A stretch of DNA of 64,000 bases, taken from contig NZ_NEVJ01000002.1 of NCBI RefSeq assembly GCF_002261425.1, positions 310,001-374,000 on the forward strand, written 5' to 3'. The DNA is from Bordetella genomosp. 9. Lineage in GTDB: Bacteria; Pseudomonadota; Gammaproteobacteria; Burkholderiales; Burkholderiaceae_B. A program made the translations under genes and the position numbers. Numbering within the stretch: the first letter of the stretch is position 1; each line of letters begins with the position of its first letter. The notes under the pieces are model-generated. The model was given only the letters and a program-made list of their open reading frames with translations. It ran no database searches and had not been told where the DNA came from. Shown in pieces: positions 7,868 to 17,739 of the stretch.

Positions 7868-8761
7868 CTAGTGGGTACCGCCACGCAGGGCGTCTGCTTC
7901 CGCGGTGGCGGCGGGTGAGGCGGTAGCCATCGCGGCGCGCAGTTCGCGCGACTTGATGCCGATCTGCCAGTAGTACATGGAGCGCGCCACAGCGTAATCC
8001 AGGCCGGCCTTGCCGTCCAGGAAGCCCAGGCGCAGGATGTAGCAGTGCACGAAGGCGGCGACCGCCTTGAAGGGCATGGCCGCGAAGATCCGCTTCATCA
8101 GGGAACGCATGCCGACGTTGGCCTCGCGCGGGTCGTTCAGCAGGCCCTTGACGCGCAGGTTGGCTTCCCAGTCGGAATACTTGTTGTGCTTGTCAAAGTA
8201 GTGGTACAGGCCATCGTGGTCGTGATGCGCCATGCGGCCCTTGAGCAGGAACACCGGGCCGGTGACCTGCGGCTGGTAATGGCCTTCCACTTCCCACATA
8301 TTCGCCACGTCCAGGTCGTTGTAGTCCAGGAAGCGCGAACGCGTCCGCGACAGCAGGATCAGTTTGTAGACGCGATGGCCGTAGTTCAGCTGCTTGCCGC
8401 AGAACACGTAGTTGAAGCCGACGAACGCACCGCCGGCGCCCTGGGCGAAGCGCGGCAGGCAGGCGTTGATTTCGCGCGCCAGCTCAGGACTCATGACTTC
8501 GTCGGCGTCGACGTACAGCACCACGTCGTGCGTGAAGGGCAGGTTGTCCAGGCACCATTGCTTCTTCTTGGGATAGCGCTTGTTCCATTGGAACTGCACC
8601 ACATGGGCGCCGAGGCCGGTGGCGAGTTCGACGGTGCGATCCGTGCTGTGGGAATCGACCACGAACACTTCGTCGAAATCGGCCAGCGCCCTGAGGCACT
8701 TCTCGATGTTCCGTTCCTCGTTCTTGGTCATGACGATGACGGATACCGGTACGCGGGTCAT
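7868..8761 (-). CDS. Glycosyltransferase family 2 (WaaE/KdtX-like)
   Basis: This is a 297-residue GT-A glycosyltransferase. It opens with the family signature VSVIVMTKNEERNIEKCL, followed by DSHSTDRT and the metal/nucleotide-binding acidic motif YVDADEVM near residue 95. The KRYPKKKQWCLD region is typical of the WaaE branch. The start is the ATG at 8761, which overlaps the stop of the upstream GT4 gene by 4 bp; longer readings into that gene are shadows. It sits in the exopolysaccharide operon between a GT4 gene and wcaF. Donor and acceptor are not known. Confidence 0.88.
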   Translation of the reverse strand: MTRVPVSVIVMTKNEERNIEKCLRALADFDEVFVVDSHSTDRTVELATGLGAHVVQFQWNKRYPKKKQWCLDNLPFTHDVVLYVDADEVMSPELAREINACLPRFAQGAGGAFVGFNYVFCGKQLNYGHRVYKLILLSRTRSRFLDYNDLDVANMWEVEGHYQPQVTGPVFLLKGRMAHHDHDGLYHYFDKHNKYSDWEANLRVKGLLNDPREANVGMRSLMKRIFAAMPFKAVAAFVHCYILRLGFLDGKAGLDYAVARSMYYWQIGIKSRELRAAMATASPAATAEADALRGGTH

Positions 8762-9912
8762 GTGCGTGCTCCTACGCGGTCCAAGCCCCCTTTGCGCAGC
8801 AGGGGCTGGAAGAGGTCGGCCACATTGCGGCAATGGCGTTCCAGGGAAAAGTCCGCGGCCCGTTGGGGGCCGAGGTCGGAAAGGTGTTCGCGGCGCGGGC
8901 GGTCCGCGGCGAGCGACTGGATGGCATGGGCCACGGCTGCCGCGTCGCCCACCGGGACCAGCTCGCCGAACTTGCCGTCTTCCAGGATCTCGGCGGGGCC
9001 GGACGGGCAATCCGTCGCCACCACCGGCACGCCCAGGCACAGCGCTTCGACCAGGACGATGCCGAAGCTTTCGCGCTCGGAACACGACAGGAAGATGTCG
9101 GCGCTGGCCAGCATCGGGAAAGGGTTATCCACGTGGCCGACCAGCCTGACCGGACTGCCGGGCTTGCGCGCGGCGATCTGGGCTTCGAACTCGGCGCGTT
9201 GCGGACCTTCGCCGATGACGGTGAAGACCACGTCGGGGTCGTCCAGGCGGCAGGCGGCGTCGATCAGGGTCTGGAAGCCCTTGGTGCTGACCAGCCGGCC
9301 GACCGAGACCACGTGCAGCTTGCCGTCGTCCGGCAGCGCCTGGCCCGGGGCACGGGCCTGCGCGCGCACTTCTTCCAGCGGGATGCCGTTGTAGATGTGC
9401 CGGCACTTGTCCTTCAGGGACGGCACCATGGCGACCAGGTCCCGGGCCACGCCGCGCGACACGCCGACCACTTCGTCGTGCGCGCCGTAGCAGACGCGCA
9501 GCAGCGCGCGCTTGAGCGCGCCCAGGCTGGTGGAGCGGTAGTGGGCCGACGGGCTGTTGTGCTCGAAGGCGACCGTGCGGAAGCTGCCGGGCATGAACAG
9601 GCGCGCGGCGGCCACCAGGATGTTGCAGATCAATCCGTGCGAGCACACCACCGCGGGTTGTTCGCGGCGGATCGTCGACATCAGCTTGAGCAGGCTCCAG
9701 GGGGCGGACAGCTGCATCGCGCGGTTGCCCAGCTTGCGGGCGACGCCCCGGGTCACATTGGCCTTGCTGGGCGTGAACTCATGCTCGATTTCGCGCATGC
9801 AGAACAGGGAAGTACTGAGCCCGTGCTTGGGCAGTTCTTCCAGCATGAAGTGGACGCATCGGCCCACGCCACCGCGATGCAGGTCCGGGACAACGAATAG
9901 GATATCAACCAT
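8758..9912 (-). CDS. Glycosyltransferase family 4
   Basis: This is a 384-residue GT-B enzyme with an N-terminal Gly-rich acceptor-domain motif (PDLHRGGVGRCVHFML). Its C-terminal GT4 domain includes VVSVGRLVSTKGFQTLI, the segment VTVIGEGPQRAEFE, and an EX7E-type donor site in SCSERESFGIVLVEALCLG. Enzymes of this type are retaining and use nucleotide sugars to extend lipid-linked oligosaccharides at the cytoplasmic membrane face. It overlaps wzy by 8 bp upstream and the GT2 gene by 4 bp downstream, so it is part of the same transcript. The sugar transferred cannot be read from the sequence. Confidence 0.9.
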   Translation of the reverse strand: MVDILFVVPDLHRGGVGRCVHFMLEELPKHGLSTSLFCMREIEHEFTPSKANVTRGVARKLGNRAMQLSAPWSLLKLMSTIRREQPAVVCSHGLICNILVAAARLFMPGSFRTVAFEHNSPSAHYRSTSLGALKRALLRVCYGAHDEVVGVSRGVARDLVAMVPSLKDKCRHIYNGIPLEEVRAQARAPGQALPDDGKLHVVSVGRLVSTKGFQTLIDAACRLDDPDVVFTVIGEGPQRAEFEAQIAARKPGSPVRLVGHVDNPFPMLASADIFLSCSERESFGIVLVEALCLGVPVVATDCPSGPAEILEDGKFGELVPVGDAAAVAHAIQSLAADRPRREHLSDLGPQRAADFSLERHCRNVADLFQPLLRKGGLDRVGART

Positions 9913-11263
9913 GGTGCGGCAACCTCGGGTAGGCGGTTTTGCCGGGCGACTGCCCGGTTACGATCGGACGCGGATCGCCCTGGGGCGGCCACGCGGGCGG
10001 AACAGGCCGTACCGGCGCCACGGACCGCGCCGCCGCCGCCTCGAAGGGAGGCCGCGGCGGTTGGTAGTTGCGCATCAGGGATAGGCAGTAGGTCAACAAA
10101 AAACCGGTCAGGGCGGTCTTGGGCGCGTAGGCCAGGCCGCCCGAGAGCGAGTCGATGAAGACGTAGATGGGCACGCAGGCGATCAGGTAGCGGCGATGCA
10201 TGTCCAGCCCGACGTTGCCGTTGCGCCTGGACAGCGACAGGATCAGGAGCAGCAATGGCGGGCCCATGATGACGATCGTGCCGACCAGGCCGAACTTCAT
10301 CAGGTAGAAGGCCCACGAGTTGTGCGCGAAGGTGCCCAGCTCGAAACCGTCTTCGCCCATGACCCAGAAGCGATAGCCCGCGCCGTGGCCAAAGAAGGGC
10401 TTTTCGCGGAACTGGCCCATCTGGCCTTCGTATTCCTGTACACGCGCGCCGTAGCTCGAATCGTCGTCCAGCGCCTCGACGGTCAGCACGCGGCTGGCCA
10501 GCACGTCCAGGTAGCCGATGGCGTAGAACACCACCAGGCCCGCGACGATGGCCGGCGCGAATATCACCGTGACGCGCTTGAGCGCGCCGACCTTGCCGCC
10601 CAGCACCACGGCGATGCCCACGGTGATCGCCAGCTGCAGGTACTGGCTGCGGTTCAGCGAGAACACCAGGGCCATGAACATGAACATGATCAGGAAGTAG
10701 GCCGTGCGCGACTTCAATCCCAGCACTTCGCGGAAGTACAGGATGGACGTGATCGCCATCGGTATGCCCCAGATCCCCAGGTTCACGTCGCGGACCGGAT
10801 CCACCGTGCTGAAGCCGATCGCCACCTTGATGATCATCTGCGCCGCCACGGCCAGGCCGGCCGCCACGATGGCCCATTGCAGCTTGCGATAGGCCGCGGG
10901 TCCGTCGATGTCCTTGTAGCAAAGGTAGGGCGTGATCAGGAAATACACGATGATGCGCATGTCCCGGAAGGTGTCGCTCAGCTCGATGCCCGGCGGGGGC
11001 GGCGCCATGTAGATCAGGTAGCCCCAGGCCAGCAGGTTCAGGCCCATCAGCGCGGTGACGGGCGGAGAGGGCAGGCGATAGGCGTCGGGATCGGCCAGCC
11101 TGAAGAACTTGACCGCCAGTATGGCGACGAAGATCAGGTCGAACAGCGACAGCTTGAAGCCGCCCACCGCGATCACCAGCGCCTCGTTGCTCATCGCGAG
11201 CGAGGTGAACAGGAAGGCGCACAGCAGCGGGACGGTCGAATAATGCCTTTGGACGTGGCGCAT
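9905..11263 (-). CDS. O-antigen ligase/polymerase family protein (putative Wzy)
   Basis: This is a 452-residue polytopic inner-membrane protein with about ten to twelve hydrophobic segments and a large loop (about residues 280-330, including EYEGQMGQFREKPFFGHG) typical of the Wzy_C/O-antigen ligase superfamily. The GHGAGYRFW and HNSWAFYL segments match the family pattern in which a conserved His lies in the periplasmic loop. In a Wzx/Wzy-type cluster it is the best candidate for the repeat-unit polymerase. A Pro/Arg-rich tail of about 60 residues follows the last membrane helix. The names wzy and waaL cannot be separated by sequence alone; context favours a polymerase. Confidence 0.83.
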   Translation of the reverse strand: MRHVQRHYSTVPLLCAFLFTSLAMSNEALVIAVGGFKLSLFDLIFVAILAVKFFRLADPDAYRLPSPPVTALMGLNLLAWGYLIYMAPPPPGIELSDTFRDMRIIVYFLITPYLCYKDIDGPAAYRKLQWAIVAAGLAVAAQMIIKVAIGFSTVDPVRDVNLGIWGIPMAITSILYFREVLGLKSRTAYFLIMFMFMALVFSLNRSQYLQLAITVGIAVVLGGKVGALKRVTVIFAPAIVAGLVVFYAIGYLDVLASRVLTVEALDDDSSYGARVQEYEGQMGQFREKPFFGHGAGYRFWVMGEDGFELGTFAHNSWAFYLMKFGLVGTIVIMGPPLLLLILSLSRRNGNVGLDMHRRYLIACVPIYVFIDSLSGGLAYAPKTALTGFLLTYCLSLMRNYQPPRPPFEAAAARSVAPVRPVPPAWPPQGDPRPIVTGQSPGKTAYPRLPHHG

Positions 11264-11275
11264 GATGGCGGGCCT

Positions 11276-12196
11276 CTAGTGCGCGTTCCAGTCGTCGCGA
11301 CCGGCCACTTTGTGCAGCAGCTTGTCGAACAGATAGTCCAGGTCGCCCTGCCGCGCGTGCGCAGCCACCTTGGCGGCACGGCAGGACAGGCCGAACAGCG
11401 GGCCGATGCCGCGCTCGGTGGCGCGGATATCCCCGATGATCTGCTCGCGTTCGCTTTCGAGCACGTCCTGCAGCAGGGCGGTCTTGGTCTCCTCGTGGGC
11501 GGTGTAGACCCCCATGGCGGAAGGCACCAGGACGTTGGGGCCGTCCTGCAGCAGGCGGCTCCACAGCTCCAGGTCCATGCAATAGCGCATTTCTTCCTTC
11601 AGCAGGCCGTGCCGCTCCAGGCAGTCGCGGCGGAACAGCGCCACCTGGTTGGGAATGGACGCCTTGATGATCGTCAGCTTGGAGCGGGTCAGCGGGGTGT
11701 AGAAGACCTGGCGGAAGATGCGGTTGTCGGCGTCGGCGATGTACAGGTGGCCGTTGACGATGGGCGGACGCCGCTTGGCGGCGGCCCGGCCCAGCTTGAC
11801 CAGGGCGCCGGCGCAGTACAGGTCGTCGGAGTTCTGCCAGCCGACGTAGTCGCCGGTGGCCATGGCGAAGCCCTTGTTGATGGCATGCGACTGTCCGCGG
11901 TCCTTCTTGCTTTCCCAGTAGGCCAGGTACGGTTCGTACTTGCGGATGATGTCCACGCTGCCGTCGGTGGAGCCGCCGTCCATGATGATGTATTCCAGGT
12001 TGGGATAACCCTGGTTCAGCACGGACAGGATGGTGCGCTCCAGGAAGCGGGCCTGGTTGTACGACGGCGTGACCACCGTGACCTTCGGCAGGCTGTCGGC
12101 GTCCTGCGGCGGCGGCGGGATCTGCAGCCGGCTGACGAAGTCGACCAGGTCCCGGGTGGATTTCAAATGGCGCTTGCGCATCAAAGACCTCAGCAT
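11276..12196 (-). CDS. Glycosyltransferase family 2
   Basis: This is a 306-residue GT-A glycosyltransferase. The signature PKVTVVTPSYNQARFLE is followed by the nucleotide-binding MDGGSTDGS and a WQNSDD segment that serves as the DxD-type metal site. KDRGQSHAINKGF is typical of the colanic-acid and capsule GT2 branch. The start may be at 12196 or at the in-frame ATG five codons later. It lies 11 bp after wzx and 12 bp before wzy in the leftward operon. Confidence 0.9.
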   Translation of the reverse strand: MLRSLMRKRHLKSTRDLVDFVSRLQIPPPPQDADSLPKVTVVTPSYNQARFLERTILSVLNQGYPNLEYIIMDGGSTDGSVDIIRKYEPYLAYWESKKDRGQSHAINKGFAMATGDYVGWQNSDDLYCAGALVKLGRAAAKRRPPIVNGHLYIADADNRIFRQVFYTPLTRSKLTIIKASIPNQVALFRRDCLERHGLLKEEMRYCMDLELWSRLLQDGPNVLVPSAMGVYTAHEETKTALLQDVLESEREQIIGDIRATERGIGPLFGLSCRAAKVAAHARQGDLDYLFDKLLHKVAGRDDWNAH

Positions 12197-12207
12197 AGGC
12201 GTGAAAC

Positions 12208-13539
12208 TTATCGTGTTGCGGTGGAGACCGGCCGTTGCGCGTGCGGGACCAGTGGCGGCGGCCGCGACTGGCGCAGGGCCAGGTAGATGCCGTACAGCGT
12301 CGTCACCGAATAGGCGATGCGCGCCCAGCCCGCCGCGCTTTCGCCCACCGGCGCCACCAGCATGAACAGCACGCAGACCATGCTCAGGCCGGCCAGCCCG
12401 TTCAGCACGGCGACCGCGCGGCTATTGCCCAGTCCCAGCAGGGAAAAGTGCGCCACGACGTTCAGGGACAGCAGGCCGGCGGCGACGATCAGCAGCCGGA
12501 AGGTCATCAGGTGGCCCGGCGTGTAGGCATGGCCCAGCATCAGGGAGAGCACGGGGGCGCTGATGGCCAGCGCGACGGCGGTGCCCAGGACGGACAGCGT
12601 CAGGTTGACCGCCATCAGCCGGCGCACTTCCCGGTACACGGCCCGCACGCTGTCGGCGCCGGCGGCCAGGTGGCTGATGCGCGGCATGGTCTTCTGGAAC
12701 ACGGCGACGGACGCCGTATGGATCATCTGGCCGATCTGCGCGCCCACGGTATAGATCGCCAGCGTCGCGGGACCCAGCAGCGAACCCACCAGGATGCGGT
12801 CCACCGAGCCGAAGGCCACGGCGCTCAGGCTGTTCAGCCAGGACCACCGCGAAAACCGGAAGGCCGCGCCCATGGCGCCGCGGTCCATCAGCGGGCGCAC
12901 CACGTAGTGCCCGTCGCGCCGCGCGAACAGGTGCATCTTGATCAATCCGGTGGCCAGCAGGCCGCCCGCCTGCGTCATGGCGGCCAGCGTGGGCGATTGG
13001 GTCATCACCGCCACCGTGCAGGTGACGGTGTAGGCCGTGAAGCGGCCGCCGACCTCGCACAGCGCGGTGGTGGCGAAAGCCTCGCGTCCTTTCAGGCAGC
13101 CGGTGAACAGCTGGTCGAACTGCTGGCTCAGGTAGACGATCATCGCCGGCAGCGCCAGCGTGGATACCGCGATGCCGCCGAACGTGGCGTGCGGCCATAG
13201 CCAGGAGACGCCGCCCCAGGCCAGCAGGGCGACCGCCATCACGAAGACCAGCGCACAGCCCACCAGGGCGAAGCTGACGCTGGCGCCGCGCATGGCGCCG
13301 CCGGGTTCATGCAGGCGCTCGGACACCAGCTTGGTGCCCGTCACCGCGGCGCCCAGGTTGGCGACGTTGCCGAAGCCGGCCAGCGCCATGATCATGGCGA
13401 ACTGGCCGAAGCCCACCGTGCCGAGCTGGCGCAGGAGTATGGGCGTGGCCGCCAGCGCGATCAGCGGTCCCAGCCCATATTCCATCAGGCCCCAGAACGA
13501 TGCGTTTCCGGAGATGTATTTCTTGACGAGCACACGCAT
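12208..13539 (-). CDS. Oligosaccharide flippase family protein (putative Wzx)
   Basis: This 443-residue protein has about twelve to fourteen predicted membrane helices and the general pattern of the MOP superfamily (polysaccharide biosynthesis protein). It begins with a short basic segment, then helix one (GPLIALAATPILLRQLG), then a loop and a second helix with GFGQFAMIMALAGFG. Wzx flips the finished undecaprenyl-linked repeat unit from the cytoplasmic to the periplasmic face. Its place between GDP-sugar genes and glycosyltransferases, together with a wzy-like gene and wza/wzc nearby, supports a Wzx/Wzy-dependent pathway. Confidence 0.87.
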   Translation of the reverse strand: MRVLVKKYISGNASFWGLMEYGLGPLIALAATPILLRQLGTVGFGQFAMIMALAGFGNVANLGAAVTGTKLVSERLHEPGGAMRGASVSFALVGCALVFVMAVALLAWGGVSWLWPHATFGGIAVSTLALPAMIVYLSQQFDQLFTGCLKGREAFATTALCEVGGRFTAYTVTCTVAVMTQSPTLAAMTQAGGLLATGLIKMHLFARRDGHYVVRPLMDRGAMGAAFRFSRWSWLNSLSAVAFGSVDRILVGSLLGPATLAIYTVGAQIGQMIHTASVAVFQKTMPRISHLAAGADSVRAVYREVRRLMAVNLTLSVLGTAVALAISAPVLSLMLGHAYTPGHLMTFRLLIVAAGLLSLNVVAHFSLLGLGNSRAVAVLNGLAGLSMVCVLFMLVAPVGESAAGWARIAYSVTTLYGIYLALRQSRPPPLVPHAQRPVSTATR

Positions 13540-13596
13540 GAGCGCGATTCCCCTACGTCGGTTGTCGGTTTGCGCGGGCCCTGGGGGCGGGCCTGC

Positions 13597-14550
13597 CTAG
13601 GCAAGCGGTAGCGCCTGCCGGGGGGCATGGCGCAGGTAGTCGTGGTAGGTGGACTCGATACCCTGGCGCAGGCCCATTTCCGCGCGCCAGCCCAGCGCAT
13701 GGATGCGGCTGACGTCCAGCAGCTTGCGCGGCGTGCCGTCCGGCTTGCTGGTGTCGTACACCAGCTCGCCGTGATAGCCCACCGCCTGCGCCACCATGGC
13801 GGCCAGTTCCGCGATCGACACGTCGGTACCGACGCCGATGTTATAGACGCCTTGGGCGCTGTCCGATTCGCCCAGCGTGACGCAGGCCCGCGCCAGGTCG
13901 TCCACGTGCAGGAACTCGCGCCGCGGCTGCCCGGTGCCCCAGATGGTGACGGTGGGCGAGCCCTGTTCGCGCGCTTCATGGAACTTGCGGATCAGCGCCG
14001 GCAGCACGTGGCTGCTTTCCAGGTCGTAGTTGTCGTTGGGGCCGTACAGGTTCGTCGGCATGGCGCACAGGTAGCGCGCGCCATACTGGCGGTTGTAGGC
14101 TTCGCACAACTTCAATCCGGCGATCTTGGCGATGGCATAGGGCTCGTTGGTCGGCTCCAGCGGCCCGGTCAGCAGTACCTCCTCGCCCATGGGCTGCGGC
14201 GCCATCTTGGGATAGATGCACGACGAGCCCAGGAACAGCAGTCGCTTGACGCCGGCCGCATGCGCCGCATGGATGACGTTGCATTCCATCATCAGGTTGC
14301 GGTACAGGAAGTCCACCGGATAATCCCGGTTGGCCAGGATGCCGCCCACCTTGGCCGCCGCCAGGTACACCGTATCCACCCGCTGCGTGCAGAAGAAGCG
14401 GTTGACCTGGTTCTGGTTCTCCAGGTCCAGTTCGCTGTGCGTGCGGGTGATGATGTTGCGGTAGCCGCGTTGGCGCAGCTCGCGCTCGATGGCCGAGCCG
14501 ACCATGCCGCGATGGCCGGCGACAAAGACGTACTGATCCAGGTCCGCCAT
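13597..14550 (-). CDS. fcl: GDP-L-fucose synthase
   Basis: This enzyme converts GDP-4-keto-6-deoxymannose to GDP-L-fucose by epimerisation at C3/C5 and NADPH-dependent reduction. It is 317 residues, the normal length. The N-terminal Rossmann motif is GHRGMVGSA. The catalytic Ser and Cys lie in SSCIYP, and the YxxxK pair in NEPYAIAK. The LYGPNDNYD stretch is characteristic of the family. It lies 4 bp after gmd, which makes its substrate. The gene is also called wcaG. Confidence 0.96.
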   Translation of the reverse strand: MADLDQYVFVAGHRGMVGSAIERELRQRGYRNIITRTHSELDLENQNQVNRFFCTQRVDTVYLAAAKVGGILANRDYPVDFLYRNLMMECNVIHAAHAAGVKRLLFLGSSCIYPKMAPQPMGEEVLLTGPLEPTNEPYAIAKIAGLKLCEAYNRQYGARYLCAMPTNLYGPNDNYDLESSHVLPALIRKFHEAREQGSPTVTIWGTGQPRREFLHVDDLARACVTLGESDSAQGVYNIGVGTDVSIAELAAMVAQAVGYHGELVYDTSKPDGTPRKLLDVSRIHALGWRAEMGLRQGIESTYHDYLRHAPRQALPLA

Positions 14551-14554
14551 GGTG

Positions 14555-15667
14555 CTACTCCTTGTAGGCGTACACTTCGTAGCCGTTCTGCTCGACCAGG
14601 GCGTCGCGCTGGGCTTCCTTCAGGTCGCTGGCGATCATTTCCTTCACCAGGCCTTCGAAGCTCGTGCGCGGCGTCCAGCCCAGCTTCTCGCGGGCCTTGG
14701 TGGGGTCGCCCAGCAGGGTCTCGACTTCGGTCGGGCGGAAGTAGCGCGGGTCGACGCGCACGATCACCTGGCCGGGCTTGACGGCGTCATAGGCCGGGCT
14801 CAGCAGCACCGTCGCGGTTTCGTTCACGCCTTCGCCTTCCCAGGCCAGCAGCAGGCCCAGCTCGCGCGCGGCGACGTTGATGAAGTCGCGCACGCTGTAT
14901 TGCATCCCCGTGGCGATCACGAAGTCATCCGGCTTGTCCTGCTGCAGCATCAGCCATTGCATCTCGACGTAGTCGCGCGCATGGCCCCAGTCGCGCAGCG
15001 CGGACAGGTTGCCCAGGTACAGGCAGTCTTCCAGGCCCAGGGCGATGCGGGCCAGCGCGCGCGTGATCTTGCGCGTGACGAAGGTTTCCCCGCGGCGCGG
15101 CGATTCGTGGTTGAACAGGATGCCGTTGCAGGCGTACATGCCGTAGGCTTCGCGGTAGTTCACGCAGATCCAGTAGGCGTACAGCTTGGCGACCGCATAG
15201 GGGCTGCGCGGGTAGAAGGGCGTGGTCTCCTTCTGGGGGACTTCCTGCACCATCCCGTACAGCTCGGAGGTGGACGCCTGGTACAGGCGGGTGCGGTCCT
15301 CCATTTTCAGGATGCGCATCGCTTCCAGCAGGCGCAGGGTGCCCAGGCCGTCGGCGTTGGCGGTGTACTCGGGTTCTTCGAACGAGACGCCGACGTGGCT
15401 TTGCGCGGCCAGGTTGTAGATTTCATCCGGCTGCACGGCCTGGACGATGCGGATCAGGCTGCAGGCGTCGGTCATGTCGCCGTGATGCAGCACGAAGTTG
15501 CGCGGGCTGGTGTGCGGATCCTGGTACAGATGGTCGATACGGGCCGTATTGAACAAGGAGGCGCGGCGTTTGATGCCGTGCACCTCATAGCCCTTGTCCA
15601 GCAGGAATTCGGCGAGATAGGCGCCGTCCTGGCCGGTAATTCCCGTAATCAATGCCCGTTTTGGCAT
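14555..15667 (-). CDS. gmd: GDP-mannose 4,6-dehydratase
   Basis: This enzyme makes GDP-4-keto-6-deoxy-D-mannose from GDP-mannose with bound NADP, the first committed step to GDP-fucose. The 370 residues match the known length (about 373). The cofactor motif is [14 protein letters not shown]. The catalytic Thr/Glu lie in STSELYG, and the Tyr/Lys pair in [23 protein letters not shown] is a family hallmark. The gene is followed within 4 bp by fcl and preceded by a 147-bp gap after manC. Confidence 0.97.
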   Translation of the reverse strand: MPKRALITGITGQDGAYLAEFLLDKGYEVHGIKRRASLFNTARIDHLYQDPHTSPRNFVLHHGDMTDACSLIRIVQAVQPDEIYNLAAQSHVGVSFEEPEYTANADGLGTLRLLEAMRILKMEDRTRLYQASTSELYGMVQEVPQKETTPFYPRSPYAVAKLYAYWICVNYREAYGMYACNGILFNHESPRRGETFVTRKITRALARIALGLEDCLYLGNLSALRDWGHARDYVEMQWLMLQQDKPDDFVIATGMQYSVRDFINVAARELGLLLAWEGEGVNETATVLLSPAYDAVKPGQVIVRVDPRYFRPTEVETLLGDPTKAREKLGWTPRTSFEGLVKEMIASDLKEAQRDALVEQNGYEVYAYKE

Positions 15668-15814
15668 GGCTGTGTCCTTAAGGCTGAGAGGTCCAAGAAG
15701 AGTACTGAGGTAGCGCTAGCCGGGGTATCGGCCGGAAGGTCTAAGGCACGGCCCCGGTGGCCGGCCACACGAAGGAGGCGCCGGGCCCGTCTCCCGGGCG
15801 CGGCGCCGCGGGCG

Positions 15815-17239
15815 TCAGACGCGCCCGTACATGTCCTCGAAACGCACGATGTCGTCCTCGCCCAGGTAGGCGCCGGACTGCACTTCGATGAGCTCCAGCG
15901 GGATCTTGCCGGGGTTTTCCAGGCAGTGGACCTCGCCGAGCGGGATGTAGGTGGACTGGTTTTCCGAGAGCAGGAAGGTGCGGTCGCCGTTGTGGATGCG
16001 CGCCGTGCCCGATACGACCACCCAGTGTTCCGCGCGATGATGATGCATTTGTGAGGACAGGCGCGCGCCCGGCTTCACGGTGATGCGCTTGATCTGGTAG
16101 CGCGGGCCCTGGCCGATGGAGTCGTAGGATCCCCATGGGCGCTTGACTTCGCGGTGGTGGGTCATCTCGTGCCGGTGCTGGGCGCGGAACGTCTCCACCA
16201 CGCGCTTGACGTCCTGGGTGTGGTCCTTGTGCACCACCAGGACCGCGTCGGCGGTCTCGATGACCACGATGTTGTCCAGGCCAATGGTGGCGACCAGCCG
16301 GTTGGTGGAGTGCACCAGGCAGTTGCGCGAGTCCTCGATCAACACGTCGCCCGCCGTCGAATTGCCGTCGGCGCACTTGGTCGCGATGTCCCAGACCGCG
16401 TCCCAGGCGCCGACGTCGCTCCAGCCGGCATCCAGGGGCACGGCGACCGCGCTGTCGGTGCGCTCCATCACCGCATAGTCGATGGAATCGCTGGGGCAGG
16501 CGGCGAAGGCGGCCGCGTCCAGGCGGAAGGCGCTATCGTCGCCCACGCCGTCACGTACGGCGGCGCGCACGGCGTCCAGCATGGCCGGCGCCAGCCGTTC
16601 CATTTCGCCCAGGAATGCCGAGGCGCGGAAGGCGAACATGCCGCTGTTCCAGTAGTAGCCGCCGTCGCGCAGGAATGCTTCGGCGCGTTCGGCATCGGGC
16701 TTTTCCACGAAAGCCTCGACGCGGCGCCATGCGCCGTCGGACGGCTCGGTGCGCAGATAGCCATAGCCGGTGAGCGGCGCGGTCGGCCGTATGCCGAAGG
16801 TCACCAGGGCGCCGTTGCTGGCGGCTTCATGGGCCACGCGGAAGGCGGCGCGCAGGGCTTCGCCTTCTTCCATGACGTGGTCCGAGGGCACGACCAGCAT
16901 GACCGGGTCCTCGCCGTCGCGCATGGCGCGCAGCGCGGCGGCGGCGATGGCGGGCGCCGTATTGCGCGCGCAGGGTTCGAGCAGCAGTTCGGGCTGGATG
17001 CCGTCCAGCTCCTGCAGCTGTTCGGCGGCGATGAAGCGGTGCGCGTCATTGCAGACCAGCAGCGGCCGCCTGGCATCGGCGCTGTTCGCCAGGCGCATCA
17101 CGGTGTTCTGCAGCAGGCTGCGCTCCCCCGTCAGGCGGATGAACTGCTTGGGCAGCAGCTCGCGCGAAAGCGGCCACAGGCGCGAACCGGATCCGCCGCA
17201 GAGGATGACGGGGCGAAACTCGGGATAGGGTCCAGTCAT
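15815..17239 (-). CDS. manC: Mannose-1-phosphate guanylyltransferase / mannose-6-phosphate isomerase
   Basis: This is a bifunctional enzyme of 474 residues. The N-terminal nucleotidyltransferase makes GDP-mannose from mannose-1-phosphate and GTP and shows the signature GGSGSRLWPLSRELLPKQFI. The C-terminal cupin domain (from about residue 350) is the type II phosphomannose isomerase, with the metal-binding HHHRAEHW and a conserved EVHCLENPGKIPLELIEVQ. Its ATG overlaps the gmm stop by 4 bp. It feeds gmd and hence GDP-fucose. It needs mannose-1-phosphate, but the only mutase homolog in the locus (22885) looks catalytically dead. The gene is also known as cpsB. Confidence 0.96.
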   Translation of the reverse strand: MTGPYPEFRPVILCGGSGSRLWPLSRELLPKQFIRLTGERSLLQNTVMRLANSADARRPLLVCNDAHRFIAAEQLQELDGIQPELLLEPCARNTAPAIAAAALRAMRDGEDPVMLVVPSDHVMEEGEALRAAFRVAHEAASNGALVTFGIRPTAPLTGYGYLRTEPSDGAWRRVEAFVEKPDAERAEAFLRDGGYYWNSGMFAFRASAFLGEMERLAPAMLDAVRAAVRDGVGDDSAFRLDAAAFAACPSDSIDYAVMERTDSAVAVPLDAGWSDVGAWDAVWDIATKCADGNSTAGDVLIEDSRNCLVHSTNRLVATIGLDNIVVIETADAVLVVHKDHTQDVKRVVETFRAQHRHEMTHHREVKRPWGSYDSIGQGPRYQIKRITVKPGARLSSQMHHHRAEHWVVVSGTARIHNGDRTFLLSENQSTYIPLGEVHCLENPGKIPLELIEVQSGAYLGEDDIVRFEDMYGRV

Positions 17240-17739
17240 GGATGTTGCTCCGTGAAGTAGGCCTTCGTATAAGGATGTACGTCCGCGTCGCGCGCGGCAT
17301 CCTCGGGGGTGTCCCAGCGGTAGCCCAGGTGCTGGGTGGCCGGCAATGCCGTGGCCAGTGGGCCGGACGGCAGCTGCGTTTCGTAGGCCAGCACCACGTA
17401 ATGGGTGGGCATGCCCGATTCGCCGGCGAAGTTGACGTCGTAAAAGTGTTCGTACACGCCGTGCAGCCGCCAGCTGGCGGGCGGCAGCGTCATGCCCAGT
17501 TCCTCGGCGGCCAGGCGCTCCAGCGCCTGCGCCAGCGTTTCGCTCTTGCGGATGCGGCCGCCCGGCACGAACCAGCGGCCCTGCGCCGGCGGATTGCCGC
17601 GCAGCCCCAGCAGATAGCGTCCGCCGGCGTCGCGCAGCAAGAGGTCGATGGATACCAGCGGAAGCATGTCCACCGCTTCGCGAAAGCGCTCGGTGCTGAG
17701 CCGGCCGGCGCCCGGTGAAGCGCGCTGCTCAATAGACAT
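17236..17739 (-). CDS. gmm: GDP-mannose mannosyl hydrolase (Nudix family)
   Basis: This is a 167-residue Nudix-fold enzyme that splits GDP-mannose (and GDP-glucose) to GDP and free sugar, and may control GDP-mannose levels. The modified Nudix box PGGRIRKSETLAQALERLAA followed by EELG is typical of GDP-mannose hydrolases, which lack the normal REXXEE glutamates. YEHFYDVNFAGESGMPTHYV is the second family hallmark. It overlaps wcaJ by 11 bp and manC by 4 bp. The name wcaH is also used in colanic-acid clusters. Confidence 0.92.
   Translation of the reverse strand: MSIEQRASPGAGRLSTERFREAVDMLPLVSIDLLLRDAGGRYLLGLRGNPPAQGRWFVPGGRIRKSETLAQALERLAAEELGMTLPPASWRLHGVYEHFYDVNFAGESGMPTHYVVLAYETQLPSGPLATALPATQHLGYRWDTPEDAARDADVHPYTKAYFTEQHP

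Noticed and set aside
10196..12286. Long open frame (696 codons) on the plus strand across wzy and the GT2 gene
   Set aside because: It runs antisense to two genes with clear family motifs. Its translation is rich in Gln, His, Arg and Ala with no domain, as expected from high-GC codon bias.
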